A DNA stretch of 64,000 nucleotides from Spartobacteria bacterium. GTDB lineage: Bacteria > Verrucomicrobiota > Verrucomicrobiia > Chthoniobacterales > UBA10450. The notes under the pieces were generated by a model, which was not told the origin of the DNA, made no database searches, and saw only the letters and a program-made list of their open reading frames with translations. How positions within the stretch are numbered: the stretch's first letter is position 1; every line of letters begins with the position of its first letter. Shown piece by piece: positions 11,440 to 20,412 of the stretch. The position numbers and the translations under genes are program-made. The DNA lies in contig PMTM01000006.1 of NCBI GenBank assembly GCA_003167365.1, positions 82,391-146,390 on the forward strand, read 5' to 3'.

Positions 11440-11880
11440 ATGGAACAAACGCCGCCGCCGATCCCACAGCAATCAAGAGGCAATTGGTGGACGAGAAACT
11501 GGAAATGGTTTGTGCCAACGGGCTGTTTGACCATGATCGCCCTCTTCGCGGCGTTCATCGCTTTGATTGCGATGATTGTGTTCAGCGCAATGAAGTCGAG
11601 CGACGTTTACAAAGATGCGCTCGCGAAAGCGAAGGCTGAGCCTGCGGTCATCGAAGCGTTGGGTTCACCGATCAAGGATGGGATGTTTGTTTCCGGAAAT
11701 ACGAACGTGAATGGCGGATCGGGTGAAGCCAATCTTGCCATCCCGATCTCCGGTCCGAAGGGAAAAGGTACTTTATATGTTGTCGCCACAAAATCGGTCG
11801 GTTTCTGGAATTATTCCAGCCTTGTGGTGGAAGTAACTCAGACGAAACAGCGCATCGATCTTCTCCACGAACACGACTAG
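11440..11880 (+). CDS. Coa1-like membrane protein
   Basis: 146 residues, one strong membrane helix (about 28-52, MIALFAAFIALIAMIVFS) after a Pro-rich N-terminus, then a periplasmic domain with VIEALGSPIKDGMFVSG and GPKGKGTLYVVATKS. This arrangement matches bacterial members of the cytochrome c oxidase assembly factor 1 (Coa1) family, often of unknown role. An AAAAGG ribosome binding site lies just before ATG. No oxidase genes are near, so the function is inferred from family resemblance only. Confidence 0.7.
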   Translation: MEQTPPPIPQQSRGNWWTRNWKWFVPTGCLTMIALFAAFIALIAMIVFSAMKSSDVYKDALAKAKAEPAVIEALGSPIKDGMFVSGNTNVNGGSGEANLAIPISGPKGKGTLYVVATKSVGFWNYSSLVVEVTQTKQRIDLLHEHD

Positions 11881-11925
11881 TTGCCGGAATTTTCCGGCGT
11901 AACTCCTGTTGGCAAAGGAGTTGCT

Positions 11926-12738
11926 TTGAAGCGCCGGGTGCGTTCACCCGTGTTGTTTACAGCGAGCAAAGCTTTGTCCCTGTGGCGGGTCGCTATTTGG
12001 GTCGGCATTTGTGCGTCGGCACATTCGGCGTCCGCGAATCTGATCGTGAATGGCGACTTTGAATTGGTGGGCCCTGCACCTGGCAGCCCGGCGTCTACCT
12101 ATACGACCGATTATGCGGCGCTTAGCACAAACACTCTTACGGGCTGGACCAGTTCGGTCGATACCGTCGTGGGTGCAGGAAATTATATTTCCGCAGCGGG
12201 CTCGAGGGCTGATTGGATTCCGAATCCAATCAGCGGCAACTACTGTATCCAGCTCGACAGTTCTCAAACGACCGATCTCTACGCGGTTGGTAACTCGGTC
12301 AGCCAAACGGTTAACCTGACCGCCGGCCTTGCCTACCAGCTCACCTTCTACATGAGCGCGGAGGCGGCGCGCGGGCAGCCGGTCACGTCGAAGTTAGATG
12401 TAATACTCAACGGCGGCGGCTTTACTAATTTCGCGACGGAATTCGCTGCGACTCGGCCAGGCGACGACACCAAAACCACCATGTCTGGTTGGATTTTGCA
12501 GACCTTGAATTTCACCGCGACCACTTCCGGTGCGGTCAATTTCACATTCCTGGACATTTATGTGGCCAATGGCACAAGTTCGAATTCTGCGCTCGACAAT
12601 ATTGACCTCTCGGTCGTGCCGGAGTTTTCAAATGGAATGATCGTGACTGCGCTTTGCGCGATTTTGGCTTTCTGGCAAAGCCATCGGCGAGTCGCTGTTG
12701 TGTTTCGCACAATGGTTGGCGGAGTGAGACGGCGATAG
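11926..12738 (+). CDS. Secreted protein with PEP-CTERM-like sorting tail
   Basis: The frame is open from 11881. The best start is TTG at 11926, with AAAGGAG five bases upstream, giving a 270-residue product with a clean signal peptide (SLWRVAIWVGICASAHSASA). The mature part begins NLIVNGDFELVG and shows a jelly-roll-like domain seen in choice-of-anchor or DUF642-type proteins. The C-terminus has VVPEFSNG, a hydrophobic helix and an Arg cluster (HRRVAVVFR), close to the PEP-CTERM exosortase-sorting layout but with Phe instead of Pro after VPE. The protein is probably sorted at the cell envelope. No exosortase gene is in this window. Confidence 0.68.
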   Translation: MKRRVRSPVLFTASKALSLWRVAIWVGICASAHSASANLIVNGDFELVGPAPGSPASTYTTDYAALSTNTLTGWTSSVDTVVGAGNYISAAGSRADWIPNPISGNYCIQLDSSQTTDLYAVGNSVSQTVNLTAGLAYQLTFYMSAEAARGQPVTSKLDVILNGGGFTNFATEFAATRPGDDTKTTMSGWILQTLNFTATTSGAVNFTFLDIYVANGTSSNSALDNIDLSVVPEFSNGMIVTALCAILAFWQSHRRVAVVFRTMVGGVRRR

Positions 12739-12792
12739 ATCGGTAGTCCACCTTCTTTACTCAGGCAACGGCGTGGATAGAGTTCACGTCCA

Positions 12793-13833
12793 ATGCCAAT
12801 TTCCGAAGCGGCAGTCCGTGACGCGCTTGCCAGCGTCAAATATCCCGGATTCAGCCGCGACATAGTTTCATTCGGTCTGGTCAAATCGATCAAGGTCGAC
12901 AACGGCGAAGTGAAGGTGCAACTCGCGCTTGCCACCAACGACCCGAACGTTCCGGCGACCATCAAGAGCGATGCCGAAGAAGTTCTGCGTGGAATTGGCG
13001 TGCAGAACGCAAAGGTCTTGATTGACATCCACGCGCCCCCGGCCGGTGCAGGCGCCGCGGGCGCTGGCACGGCGCGCATTCCGGGAATCAAACATGTGAT
13101 TGCGGTCGCGAGTGGAAAAGGCGGCGTGGGCAAATCAACTGTGGCTGCGAATCTCGCCGTCGCGTTTACGCAAACCGAAGCACGCGTCGGTTTATGCGAT
13201 TGCGATATTTACGGCCCGAGCATCGCGCTCATGTTTGGGTCGCGTGAGCGTCCGCTCGCCACGGAAGAAAACCGGATCCTTCCGATTGAGCAGTACGGTT
13301 TGAAACTAATGTCGATGGGATTTCTGCTCGATGACGCTTCGCCGGCGATTTTGCGCGGGCCGATGGTGACCCGCTACACGCAACAATTTCTGCGTCAGGT
13401 TGAATGGGGCGAGCTCGATTACCTCATTCTCGATCTTCCGCCGGGCACGGGTGACATTCAGCTCACGATCGTGCAAACGGTCGCGCTTTCCGGCGCAATC
13501 ATCGTCACCACTCCGCAGGAAGTAGCGCTGATCGACGCGCGCAAGGCCGCGACCATGTTTGAGAAGGTGAACGTTCCGGTCCTCGGGTTGATCGAGAATA
13601 TGAGCTATTTCATTTGCCCCGGTGACGGCAACCGCTACGACATCTTTGGCAGCGGCGGCGGCGAACGCGAAGCGAAACGGTTGCGCGTTCCTTTGCTCGG
13701 GCAGATCCCCATCGATATCGCCACGCGCGAAGCCGGCGACCGCGGGATGCCGATCGTCGGAGAAGATAGGCAATCAGATGTGGCGACTGAGTTCAAAAAA
13801 ATCGCCAAACAGCTGCGGGCGACTCTGGCTTGA
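12793..13833 (+). CDS. mrp: Mrp/ApbC-type iron-sulfur carrier ATPase
   Basis: P-loop ATPase that carries iron-sulfur clusters to apoproteins. 346 residues: an N-terminal MIP18/DUF59 domain (about 1-85), then the Mrp ATPase with the deviant Walker A SGKGGVGKST (about 107-116), CDCDIYGPS, LDLPPGTGD and LGLIENMSYFICP. In most homologues a CxxC pair follows ENMSYF and bridges a shared cluster. Here the sequence is ICPGDGNRYDIFG, so only one Cys is present. It may act with the suf genes 4 kb downstream, though they are separate transcripts. Confidence 0.93.
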   Translation: MPISEAAVRDALASVKYPGFSRDIVSFGLVKSIKVDNGEVKVQLALATNDPNVPATIKSDAEEVLRGIGVQNAKVLIDIHAPPAGAGAAGAGTARIPGIKHVIAVASGKGGVGKSTVAANLAVAFTQTEARVGLCDCDIYGPSIALMFGSRERPLATEENRILPIEQYGLKLMSMGFLLDDASPAILRGPMVTRYTQQFLRQVEWGELDYLILDLPPGTGDIQLTIVQTVALSGAIIVTTPQEVALIDARKAATMFEKVNVPVLGLIENMSYFICPGDGNRYDIFGSGGGEREAKRLRVPLLGQIPIDIATREAGDRGMPIVGEDRQSDVATEFKKIAKQLRATLA

Positions 13834-13930
13834 CGGAGAAATTTCTCGGATGACCGATTAAATAGGTATGGCCGATGCTACGTCATACTATTGAGAGTTA
13901 TTCACTTTTTGTTGACCAATTCTCATTTCT

Positions 13931-14179
13931 ATGGAAAACAGTCGCCTAATGCCCTCTGTCCGAGAGGATCGATCTCACTTCGTTAAGAACTCGGTGCTCT
14001 ACAAAGAGTTTCTCGCCGAGCGTGAGGAAATTTTGAAACACAAATGGATCGAGAGCGAAAAAGCCGGCACCGATATCGGATTCGAAAAGGCGCTGCTCGA
14101 TTGGATCGTGAAACATCGCTCCAACTGGCGTGACAGACGAATAAAGGAGGCGCGCACGGAAACGAAAGTAGCCTCCTAA
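13931..14179 (+). CDS. Small conserved protein of unknown function
   Basis: 82 residues, no membrane segment. The core FLAEREEILKHKWIESEKAG then DIGFEKALLDWIVKHRSNWR looks like a conserved small protein family found in many bacteria, sometimes as a C-terminal part of larger proteins. I do not assign a function. Its stop codon lies inside a terminator-like hairpin that precedes the pyr operon, so it is probably transcribed separately. Confidence 0.6.
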   Translation: MENSRLMPSVREDRSHFVKNSVLYKEFLAEREEILKHKWIESEKAGTDIGFEKALLDWIVKHRSNWRDRRIKEARTETKVAS

Positions 14180-14187
14180 TTTTTTTG
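14146..14187 (+). terminator. Terminator-like hairpin before the pyr operon
   Basis: A 6-bp GGAGGC/GCCTCC stem with a 19-nt loop is followed by TAATTTTTTTG. It overlaps the end of the small gene at 13931. It may end that transcript, or it may act as an attenuator for pyr genes read through from upstream. Only about 40 bp remain before pyrR, which leaves little room for a separate promoter. Confidence 0.6.
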
Positions 14188-14197
14188 TTCCTTTAAC

Positions 14198-14215
14198 GCG
14201 ATCCCGTGAGGTCGC
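14198..14215 (+). promoter_or_regulatory. PyrR-binding RNA hairpin near the pyrR start
   Basis: The sequence GATCCCGTGAGGTC fits the PyrR binding-loop consensus ARUCCNGNGAGGYU in its core (UCC-N-G-N-GAGG). The two base pairs that differ from consensus change together: GA on the left pairs with TC on the right, the T bulge is kept, CC pairs with GG, and the loop is CGTGA. Two more pairs extend the stem. The AAGGA ribosome binding site of pyrR starts two bases after the hairpin. This suggests that PyrR with bound UMP or UTP blocks translation, as described for mycobacterial PyrR. The site is seen; the mechanism is inferred. Confidence 0.72.
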
Positions 14216-14226
14216 CAAGGAATGCA

Positions 14227-14787
14227 ATGAAGCACACAAAACAAACTCCTCCTGCTGCCGCCGTCCCGATCATGGACGCGGAAGCTATTCGCCGCGCGCT
14301 GCGGCGGATCGCGCACGAAATCGTCGAGCGCAATCCAGATCTGAAATCGGTTGCCCTCGCTGGAGTCCAATCCCGCGGCGTCGAAATCACGCGACGCATC
14401 GCGGAGTTCATTCGTGAAATCGGCACGATCGACATCGACATGGGCGTGATCGATGTCGCGATGTATCGCGACGATGTTGGCAAACGCACCGAATTGCCGG
14501 TCGTGCGCGCATCGAAACTGCCAATGCCGCTCGATGGTCGAACGCTTATTATCGTAGACGACGTTCTCTTCACCGGCCGCACGGTCCGTGCCGCGATGGA
14601 CGCGATCAGTTCCTTTGGTCGGCCTGCGCGCATTCAACTCGCGGCTTTGATCGACCGCGGTCATCGCGAATTGCCGATTCGCGCCGATTATGTCGGCAAA
14701 AACTTACCAACCGCGCCAAATGAAAAAATCCGCGTTTGCCTTGAACAGACCGACGGCGAGCCGGACGCAGTATGGATAGAGAAATGA
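14227..14787 (+). CDS. pyrR: Bifunctional PyrR: pyr operon regulator / uracil phosphoribosyltransferase
   Basis: Binds pyr mRNA in response to uridine nucleotides and also makes UMP from uracil and PRPP. 186 residues from the ATG with AAGGA upstream. The PRPP-binding loop [19 protein letters not shown] is at about 103-121, and the N-terminal part has the usual [20 protein letters not shown]. It heads pyrR-pyrB-pyrC, its stop overlapping pyrB as ATGA. A PyrR-type RNA hairpin directly precedes its ribosome binding site, so it probably controls its own operon. Confidence 0.94.
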   Translation: MKHTKQTPPAAAVPIMDAEAIRRALRRIAHEIVERNPDLKSVALAGVQSRGVEITRRIAEFIREIGTIDIDMGVIDVAMYRDDVGKRTELPVVRASKLPMPLDGRTLIIVDDVLFTGRTVRAAMDAISSFGRPARIQLAALIDRGHRELPIRADYVGKNLPTAPNEKIRVCLEQTDGEPDAVWIEK

Positions 14788-15719
14788 CGAACATGCGCTG
14801 GACCCGAAAAGATTTACTTGGGCTGCGAGAACTGTCGGCCGAGGAAATCAATTTCATTCTCGAAACGGCGGACGCATTCAAGGAGGTCGGCACCCGCGAG
14901 ATTAAAAAGGTGCCGGCTTTGCGCGGCAAGACCCTGGTGAACTTCTTTGTCGAACCGAGTACGCGAACTCGCACCTCGTTCGAGCTCGCGGCGCTTCGCT
15001 TGAGCGCGGATGTGATCAATATTTCGGCGACTGCCTCAAGTCTAACGAAAGGCGAAACGCTCAAGGACACGGCCAAGAACCTCGAAGCATTGCACGCCGA
15101 TATTCTGGTGTTGCGCCACAGTTCGGCGGGCGCACCGCAATTCCTGGCGAGCCGGCTGAAATCGAGCGTGATCAATGCCGGCGATGGCGCGCACGAGCAT
15201 CCTACCCAAGCGCTTCTCGATCTTTACACTATTCGTGAAAAGCGCGGGAAAATAGCAGGACTGCACGTCGTGATCGTCGGTGACATCCTGTTCAGCCGTG
15301 TCGCGCGTTCGAATATTTTCGGTTTAACTAAGCTCGGCGCGCGCGTCACCCTTGTCGGTCCGAGCACGCTTGTGCCGCGCGAGTTCGAAAAACTCGGCGT
15401 CACCGTCTCACACAAGATCGACGACGTTCTGCCGGACGCCGATGTGGTGAATCTGTTGCGCATCCAGCACGAACGTCAACGCAAAGAATATTTTCCGGGA
15501 ATCGACGAATACATCCGCCTGTTCGGTCTCACCAAAGAACGCGCGAAATTTTTGAAACCGGATTGCCTGATCATGCACCCGGGTCCAATCAATCGCGGGG
15601 TCGAGATTGACAGCGAAATCGCTGATGGTGCGCAAAGCGTCATTCTCGATCAAGTAACCAACGGCCTCGCCGTCCGCATGGCCGTTCTCTATCTCTGCGG
15701 AGGCATCGCCACGACATGA
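14784..15719 (+). CDS. pyrB: Aspartate carbamoyltransferase catalytic subunit
   Basis: Condenses carbamoyl phosphate and aspartate, the committed step of pyrimidine synthesis. 311 residues from the ATG that overlaps the pyrR stop (ATGA); a further ATG at 14772 would add four residues. Key motifs are present: the carbamoyl-phosphate loop [13 protein letters not shown] (about 51-63), [24 protein letters not shown] and [12 protein letters not shown]. No pyrI regulatory-subunit gene follows, so it is probably the unregulated trimeric type or forms a complex with the adjacent dihydroorotase. Confidence 0.97.
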   Translation: MTNMRWTRKDLLGLRELSAEEINFILETADAFKEVGTREIKKVPALRGKTLVNFFVEPSTRTRTSFELAALRLSADVINISATASSLTKGETLKDTAKNLEALHADILVLRHSSAGAPQFLASRLKSSVINAGDGAHEHPTQALLDLYTIREKRGKIAGLHVVIVGDILFSRVARSNIFGLTKLGARVTLVGPSTLVPREFEKLGVTVSHKIDDVLPDADVVNLLRIQHERQRKEYFPGIDEYIRLFGLTKERAKFLKPDCLIMHPGPINRGVEIDSEIADGAQSVILDQVTNGLAVRMAVLYLCGGIATT

Positions 15720-16999
15720 GCGCGACCATCATGCGAAACGGGCGCGTGATCGATCCGGCAAATAAGCGAGATGAAGTTATCGATCTTGCGATTGTCGATG
15801 GACGAATTGCTGATCTTTCCGCAATCCGCAATCCGCAATCCGCAATCGATGAGATTGACGCAAGCAATCTCATCGTCGCGCCCGGCTTGATCGACATGCA
15901 CGTGCATTTGCGCGAGCCGGGATTCAGTCACAAGGAAACGATTGAATCCGGAGCTCGCGCCGCGGCGGCGGGCGGCTTCACGACGATTGTGTGCATGCCG
16001 AACACTTCGCCGGTGGCTGACACGCCGAGCACAATCGCTTGGATTAAAGATCGCGCCGCAAAAATGGCCTGCGTGAACGTTTTGCCGACAAGCGCGATTT
16101 CGAAGAACCTCGGTGGCGAGGAGCTCGCGCCGGTCGGATCGCTCGCGCAAGCGGGCGTGGTCGCGATCACGGACGACGGGCACTGCATTCAGAATCACGA
16201 GTTGATGCGGCGCGCAATCGAGTACGCGCGCATGGTTGGCTTGCCGGTGCTCGATCATTGCCAGGATTACAGCTTGGTTGGCAACGGCATCGTGCACGAA
16301 GGTTACTGGAGCACGCTGCTCGGTTTGCCTGGCTGGCCGGCGGCGGGCGAGGAAGCGATCGTGATGCGCAACATTCTGCTCGCGGAATTGTGCGATCATC
16401 ACGTTCATTGTCAGCACGTCAGCTCGGCCGGAAGCGTGCGGCTAATTCGCGAGGCGCGTGCGCGCGGAATTAAGATTAGCGGCGAGGTTTGCCCGCATCA
16501 CATCGCGTTGACCGACGAAGAGATCCAGAATTTCGACACGAACTATAAAATGAATCCGCCGCTACGCTCGCAGCAGGATGTCGATGCGTTGCTCGATGGG
16601 ATCGGTGACGGCACATTGTCGATCCTGGCGTCAGATCACGCGCCGCACGCGGGTTTCGAGAAGGAAGTGGAGTTTGACGCGGCGCCGTTCGGCATTGTCG
16701 GATTGGAAACTGAACTCGGACTGTTTCTCGATCTTCTCGTGCACAAACATCGCAAGATCGACATCGTCCGTTTGATTGAGATGTACACGGTCGAGCCGGC
16801 GCGGTTATTGAAGCTCGGCGCTGGAACACTATCGATCGGCGCGGAAGCGGACATCACGCTCATCGATCCAGAAATGCAATGGACGGTCGATGTGGCGAAA
16901 TTCCAATCCGGGTCGCGCAATTCGCCATTCGATGGATGGAAACTAAAGGGCCGCGCGGTGCGGACAATTGTGGGTGGAAAAACTGTCTGGAAGGTGTAG
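15716..16999 (+). CDS. pyrC: Dihydroorotase
   Basis: Zinc amidohydrolase that cyclises carbamoyl aspartate to dihydroorotate. 427 residues, ATGA overlap with pyrB. It has the metal motif [10 protein letters not shown] (about 61-70), [32 protein letters not shown] and the catalytic ASDHAPH, all normal for the long class I type. Unusual is a 28-bp perfect tandem repeat near codon 36-44 that inserts an Arg-Asn-Pro-Gln-Ser-Ala-type segment between the first strand and HxH. Its TAG stop codon lies in a dispersed palindrome. Confidence 0.97.
   Translation: MSATIMRNGRVIDPANKRDEVIDLAIVDGRIADLSAIRNPQSAIDEIDASNLIVAPGLIDMHVHLREPGFSHKETIESGARAAAAGGFTTIVCMPNTSPVADTPSTIAWIKDRAAKMACVNVLPTSAISKNLGGEELAPVGSLAQAGVVAITDDGHCIQNHELMRRAIEYARMVGLPVLDHCQDYSLVGNGIVHEGYWSTLLGLPGWPAAGEEAIVMRNILLAELCDHHVHCQHVSSAGSVRLIREARARGIKISGEVCPHHIALTDEEIQNFDTNYKMNPPLRSQQDVDALLDGIGDGTLSILASDHAPHAGFEKEVEFDAAPFGIVGLETELGLFLDLLVHKHRKIDIVRLIEMYTVEPARLLKLGAGTLSIGAEADITLIDPEMQWTVDVAKFQSGSRNSPFDGWKLKGRAVRTIVGGKTVWKV
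15820..15847. repeat. Four tandem CGCAATC heptamers inside pyrC
   Basis: Four perfect copies of CGCAATC in a row. Because 7 is not a multiple of 3, the repeated DNA is read in changing frames and encodes a non-conserved segment ([10 protein letters not shown]) near the N-terminus of PyrC. The gene remains open. Confidence 0.9.
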
Positions 17000-17059
17000 T
17001 GGCGCGTGTCCGCACGCGCAGAGTAGTTAATCGCGGCTGAGGACACAGTCGCCTCTACA
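16995..17059. repeat. Imperfect palindrome, TGTAGAGGCG family (copy 2)
   Basis: The left arm TGTAGTGGCGCGTGTCCGCA pairs with the right arm GAGGACACAGTCGCCTCTACA. It matches copy 1 at 3607 in both arms. The first TAG in the repeat is the stop codon of pyrC, and the repeat fills the whole gap to the CBS-domain gene. Confidence 0.75.
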
Positions 17060-17061
17060 CC

Positions 17062-17511
17062 TCAACCGGTGTAACCGCCGTGAATGTAATTTTCGAGATG
17101 CGCGATGGCAGCGCTTTGGCTGGCGATGACGTATTTCACCAAATCGCCGATTGAGATTATGCCGACAACTTTTTCACCGTCCATGACGGGCAAATGCCGG
17201 ATGTGCTTTTCGGTCATGAGACGCAAACAATTCTCGACCACCTCCTGTGGGCGCGCGATCGTAAGGTCGGTCGACATGATCTCGGCCACGGTGGTTTCGC
17301 GCGAGCGTTTGCCGCGCAGGAAAACTTTGCGCGTGTAATCGCGCTCGGAAATCATTCCGACGAGCCGATTCGTTTGCATGACCAGCAGCGCGCCGATATT
17401 CTTTTGGTCCATCATCTCGATCGCTTCGAAGACAGTCGCTTCCGGCCAAATGGAATAGATTTCGCCGCCTTTCTTGGCGAGAATCGCGTCGATGTTTCCG
17501 CTTACGTCCAT
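17062..17511 (-). CDS. CBS-domain pair protein
   Basis: 149 residues consisting of two CBS domains, which usually bind adenosyl ligands and act as energy sensors. Segments: IWPEATVFEAIEMMDQKNIG, LLVMQTNRLVGMISERDYTR, DLTIARPQEVVENCLRLM and LPVMDGEKVVGIISIGDLVK. No catalytic domain is attached. It is transcribed toward pyrC, meeting it at a palindrome. Target protein unknown. Confidence 0.92.
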   Translation of the reverse strand: MDVSGNIDAILAKKGGEIYSIWPEATVFEAIEMMDQKNIGALLVMQTNRLVGMISERDYTRKVFLRGKRSRETTVAEIMSTDLTIARPQEVVENCLRLMTEKHIRHLPVMDGEKVVGIISIGDLVKYVIASQSAAIAHLENYIHGGYTG

Positions 17512-17611
17512 AGATCGACAATCACCCGCCGCGGCGGGCGCCTTGAAGGGGTTGAGAATAAGGCAGCGACTAATGTCGATGCAAAGGAATTCTAACAGCC
17601 CGGGCGAGGCG

Positions 17612-18940
17612 CTATTTGGCTCGAGAAAACTTTTCGTCGATCAAGCCCCGAAGATAATCCGCAATCGCCGGTTGTTCGAGGCGCTCGATCACTTCATTTA
17701 GGAAACCTTTGACGATCAATTGCTGCGCGATGGCCGGCGTAATGCCGCGCGAGCGTAGATAAAACATCTCATCGGCGTCGATCTGACCGGAAGTTGCGCC
17801 GTGCGAGCATTTCACGTTGTCGGCGAGAATTTCGAGCCCAGGCATGGAGTTGGCTTCGGCATCGTCGTCGAGCAGAAGATTGCGAACCTTCTGATACGCG
17901 TCGGTGAAATGCGCATGCGGCTCGACACGAATGAGCCCGCCAAAAGTATTTCGGCTCCGACCTTTGAGCGCGTTCTTGTAGAGCAGGTCGCTGGCCGTGT
18001 GCGGCGAGACGTGGTCCTGCAATGTGCGGGCATCGAATTCCTGGTTGCCATCAGAGACCGAGACCGCAAGCAAATCGCTCCGTGCCCCTTCGCCAATCAA
18101 GCGGCTCAAACTTTCGAAGCGGGAATATTTTCCACCGAGGTGCAAATTCAAACTCTTCGCGGCCGCGTCATGATCCGCTTTGGTGGAATTGATTTGCAGC
18201 GCGATAACATTTTCGCCCCAGTTCTGCGCGCAAACATAAGTGATTTTCGCGCCCGGCCCGGAGATCAAATCGTTCACTCCGCAGGCGAAACCTGGCAGTT
18301 GTCGATCTTGCGAACGGAAATGCTCGATCACCGTGACTTTGGCAAGCTCATCGGCGACGAGAAGCAGGTGTGGGAAGACAGCGGAGTTTTCGCCGCTCAG
18401 CCAATGAAAAATCTCGATCGGAAATTCGATCTCGACCCCGCGCGGCACAAACACAAACGTGCCGGAACTGACCCACGAGTGGTGCAATGCGGCAAATTTC
18501 GCGGAACCGAGCGTGGCCGGTTCCGACATGAAATATTTTCGGAAGAGATCGGTGTGCTCGACCATCGCGCGTTCGAGCGGTTGGAAAACGACGCCCTTGC
18601 GTTGCAAATCCTCGGACAATACATCGCGTTGCAGAAGTTGGTCGTCCGCGAAGACCAATCGCCCAGCGACTTGTTCGAGCGCACGAGAGCGCTCGAGAAT
18701 TTCGATGCGGTCATTGTCAGTGATCGGGGCGCCAAGCTTAAACTGCGAAAGATCGAGAAGATCGACATTGGAAAATCGCCACGGTTGATCTTTCCGATTC
18801 GGCATCGGCATCGTTTGAAATTTGCTCCAGGCGCCGTGCTGTTGATCGCGAAACCATTTCGGAAAATCGGAACGGCGCGACGGGCCGGAGAGGATCGCTT
18901 GAGCCTCCGTCATTAATTGATCTAGAATGGCTGGCTTCAT
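17612..18940 (-). CDS. sufD: Fe-S cluster assembly protein SufD
   Basis: Scaffold partner of SufB in the SufBCD complex that builds iron-sulfur clusters. 442 residues. It has the beta-helix core of the SufB/SufD family, including GLIRVEPHAHFTDAYQKVRN and LEILADNVKCSHGATSGQID, then the C-terminal helix motif EMFYLRSRGITPAIAQQLIV. The conserved His of the SHGATSG motif, needed at the SufB-SufD interface, is present. It is the last gene of sufC-sufB-sufD, 59 bp after sufB. Confidence 0.96.
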   Translation of the reverse strand: MKPAILDQLMTEAQAILSGPSRRSDFPKWFRDQQHGAWSKFQTMPMPNRKDQPWRFSNVDLLDLSQFKLGAPITDNDRIEILERSRALEQVAGRLVFADDQLLQRDVLSEDLQRKGVVFQPLERAMVEHTDLFRKYFMSEPATLGSAKFAALHHSWVSSGTFVFVPRGVEIEFPIEIFHWLSGENSAVFPHLLLVADELAKVTVIEHFRSQDRQLPGFACGVNDLISGPGAKITYVCAQNWGENVIALQINSTKADHDAAAKSLNLHLGGKYSRFESLSRLIGEGARSDLLAVSVSDGNQEFDARTLQDHVSPHTASDLLYKNALKGRSRNTFGGLIRVEPHAHFTDAYQKVRNLLLDDDAEANSMPGLEILADNVKCSHGATSGQIDADEMFYLRSRGITPAIAQQLIVKGFLNEVIERLEQPAIADYLRGLIDEKFSRAK

Positions 18941-18999
18941 TTTCAGATACAGCAGCCGGTCGCGCGACCGTCGATGTCAATCTTGCCCGAGGCAGGAAC

Positions 19000-20409
19000 C
19001 TACCCAACCGAACCTTCCATCTCAAGTTCGATGAGGCGTTTGAGCTCGACCGAGTATTCCATCGGGAACTGGCGAACGAGATCGTTGACGAACCCGTTCA
19101 CGCTCAAGCTCATGGCTTGCGCTTTGGAAAGACCGCGCTGTTGCATGTAGAAAATTTGCTCGGCGCTGACCTGGCTGACGCTCGCTTCATGTTGCACGGC
19201 GTTGCCAGTTCCGCGCACGGTAATGGCGGGATAAGTATCGGTGCGGCTGGTGGAGTTGATGAGAAGGGCGTCGCACTCGGTGTTGTTTTTGCAATTCTTG
19301 AGATGCTTCGGAACATGGACCAGTCCGCGATAAGTGGCGCGGCCGGTGCCGATCGAGATCGATTTCGAAATGATGTTCGAAGTTGTTTCGTCGGCGGCGT
19401 GGACCATTTTCGCGCCGGTGTCCTGGTGCTGGCCGTCGTTGGCCAGCGCGATGGAAAGAACTTCGCCGCGCGCCTTGCGGCCTTTCATGATTACACCCGG
19501 ATATTTCATGGTGAGACGCGAGCCGATATTGCAATCGATCCATTTGACCTCGGCGTTTTCGTGGGCGAGCCCGCGCTTGGTCACGAGATTGAACACATTC
19601 GCGCTCCAATTTTGCACGGTGATGTATTGAATTTTCGCGTCTTTCATGGCAACCAGCTCAACTACGGCGCTGTGCAAGGTCGCGGTGTTGAACTTGGGAG
19701 CGGTGCAGCCTTCCATGTAAGTAAGTTCGGCGCCTTCATCGACAATGATGAGGGTGCGCTCAAATTGTCCGAAATTTTCGGCGTTGATGCGGAAGTAAGC
19801 CTGGAGCGGGTGCTTCACTTTCACGCCCGGCGGGACGTAAATGAACGAGCCGCCGCTGAAGACCGCGGAGTTGAGCGCGGAGAATTTGTTGTCGCCGGTC
19901 GGGATGACCTTGCCGAACCACTTCCGGAAAATCTCCGGGTGCTCCTTCAGTCCTTCGGCCGATCCAACGAAGATAACGCCTTGTTCGCCGACTGCTTTCT
20001 TGATGTTTGAATAAACGGCCTCGCTATCGAACTGCGCCTCAACGCCAGCGAGAAATTTTCGTTCCTGTTCCGGAATACCGAGCCGCTCGAACGTGCGCTT
20101 TACATCCTCGGGCACTTCTTCCCAGGTGCGTTTGGCTTGCGTGCCTCCGCTTAAATAGTAACGGATCTTGTCGAAATCGATTGCCTCAAGATCTTTGCTC
20201 GCCCAATGCGTGGGCATCGGTTTCTCCAAGAATGTTTTAAGAGCCTTAAGACGAAATTCCCGGACCCAATCGGGATCTTGTTTGACGTCCGAGATGTAGT
20301 GAATGGTTTTTTCCGACAACCCGGTGCCGGCGTCGTAGGCGTGGGTGACGTCGTAAGAAAAATCACCAATGTTGCGGTTGATGTCGACGGCGGAGGTTTC
20401 AGTTTTCAT
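19000..20409 (-). CDS. sufB: Fe-S cluster assembly protein SufB
   Basis: Main scaffold subunit of the SufBCD complex. 469 residues, the usual length. Conserved features include [49 protein letters not shown] and [20 protein letters not shown]. Cysteines typical of SufB are present in MEGC and NTEC. It lies 3 bp after sufC and 59 bp before sufD. The order C-B-D differs from the common B-C-D order. No SufS or SufU is in the window. Confidence 0.97.
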   Translation of the reverse strand: MKTETSAVDINRNIGDFSYDVTHAYDAGTGLSEKTIHYISDVKQDPDWVREFRLKALKTFLEKPMPTHWASKDLEAIDFDKIRYYLSGGTQAKRTWEEVPEDVKRTFERLGIPEQERKFLAGVEAQFDSEAVYSNIKKAVGEQGVIFVGSAEGLKEHPEIFRKWFGKVIPTGDNKFSALNSAVFSGGSFIYVPPGVKVKHPLQAYFRINAENFGQFERTLIIVDEGAELTYMEGCTAPKFNTATLHSAVVELVAMKDAKIQYITVQNWSANVFNLVTKRGLAHENAEVKWIDCNIGSRLTMKYPGVIMKGRKARGEVLSIALANDGQHQDTGAKMVHAADETTSNIISKSISIGTGRATYRGLVHVPKHLKNCKNNTECDALLINSTSRTDTYPAITVRGTGNAVQHEASVSQVSAEQIFYMQQRGLSKAQAMSLSVNGFVNDLVRQFPMEYSVELKRLIELEMEGSVG

Positions 20410-20412
20410 TGT

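Noticed and set aside
17801-18916. 371-codon plus-strand frame opposite sufD, and a 297-codon frame opposite sufB
   Set aside because: Mirror frames of SufD and SufB with no protein-like features.
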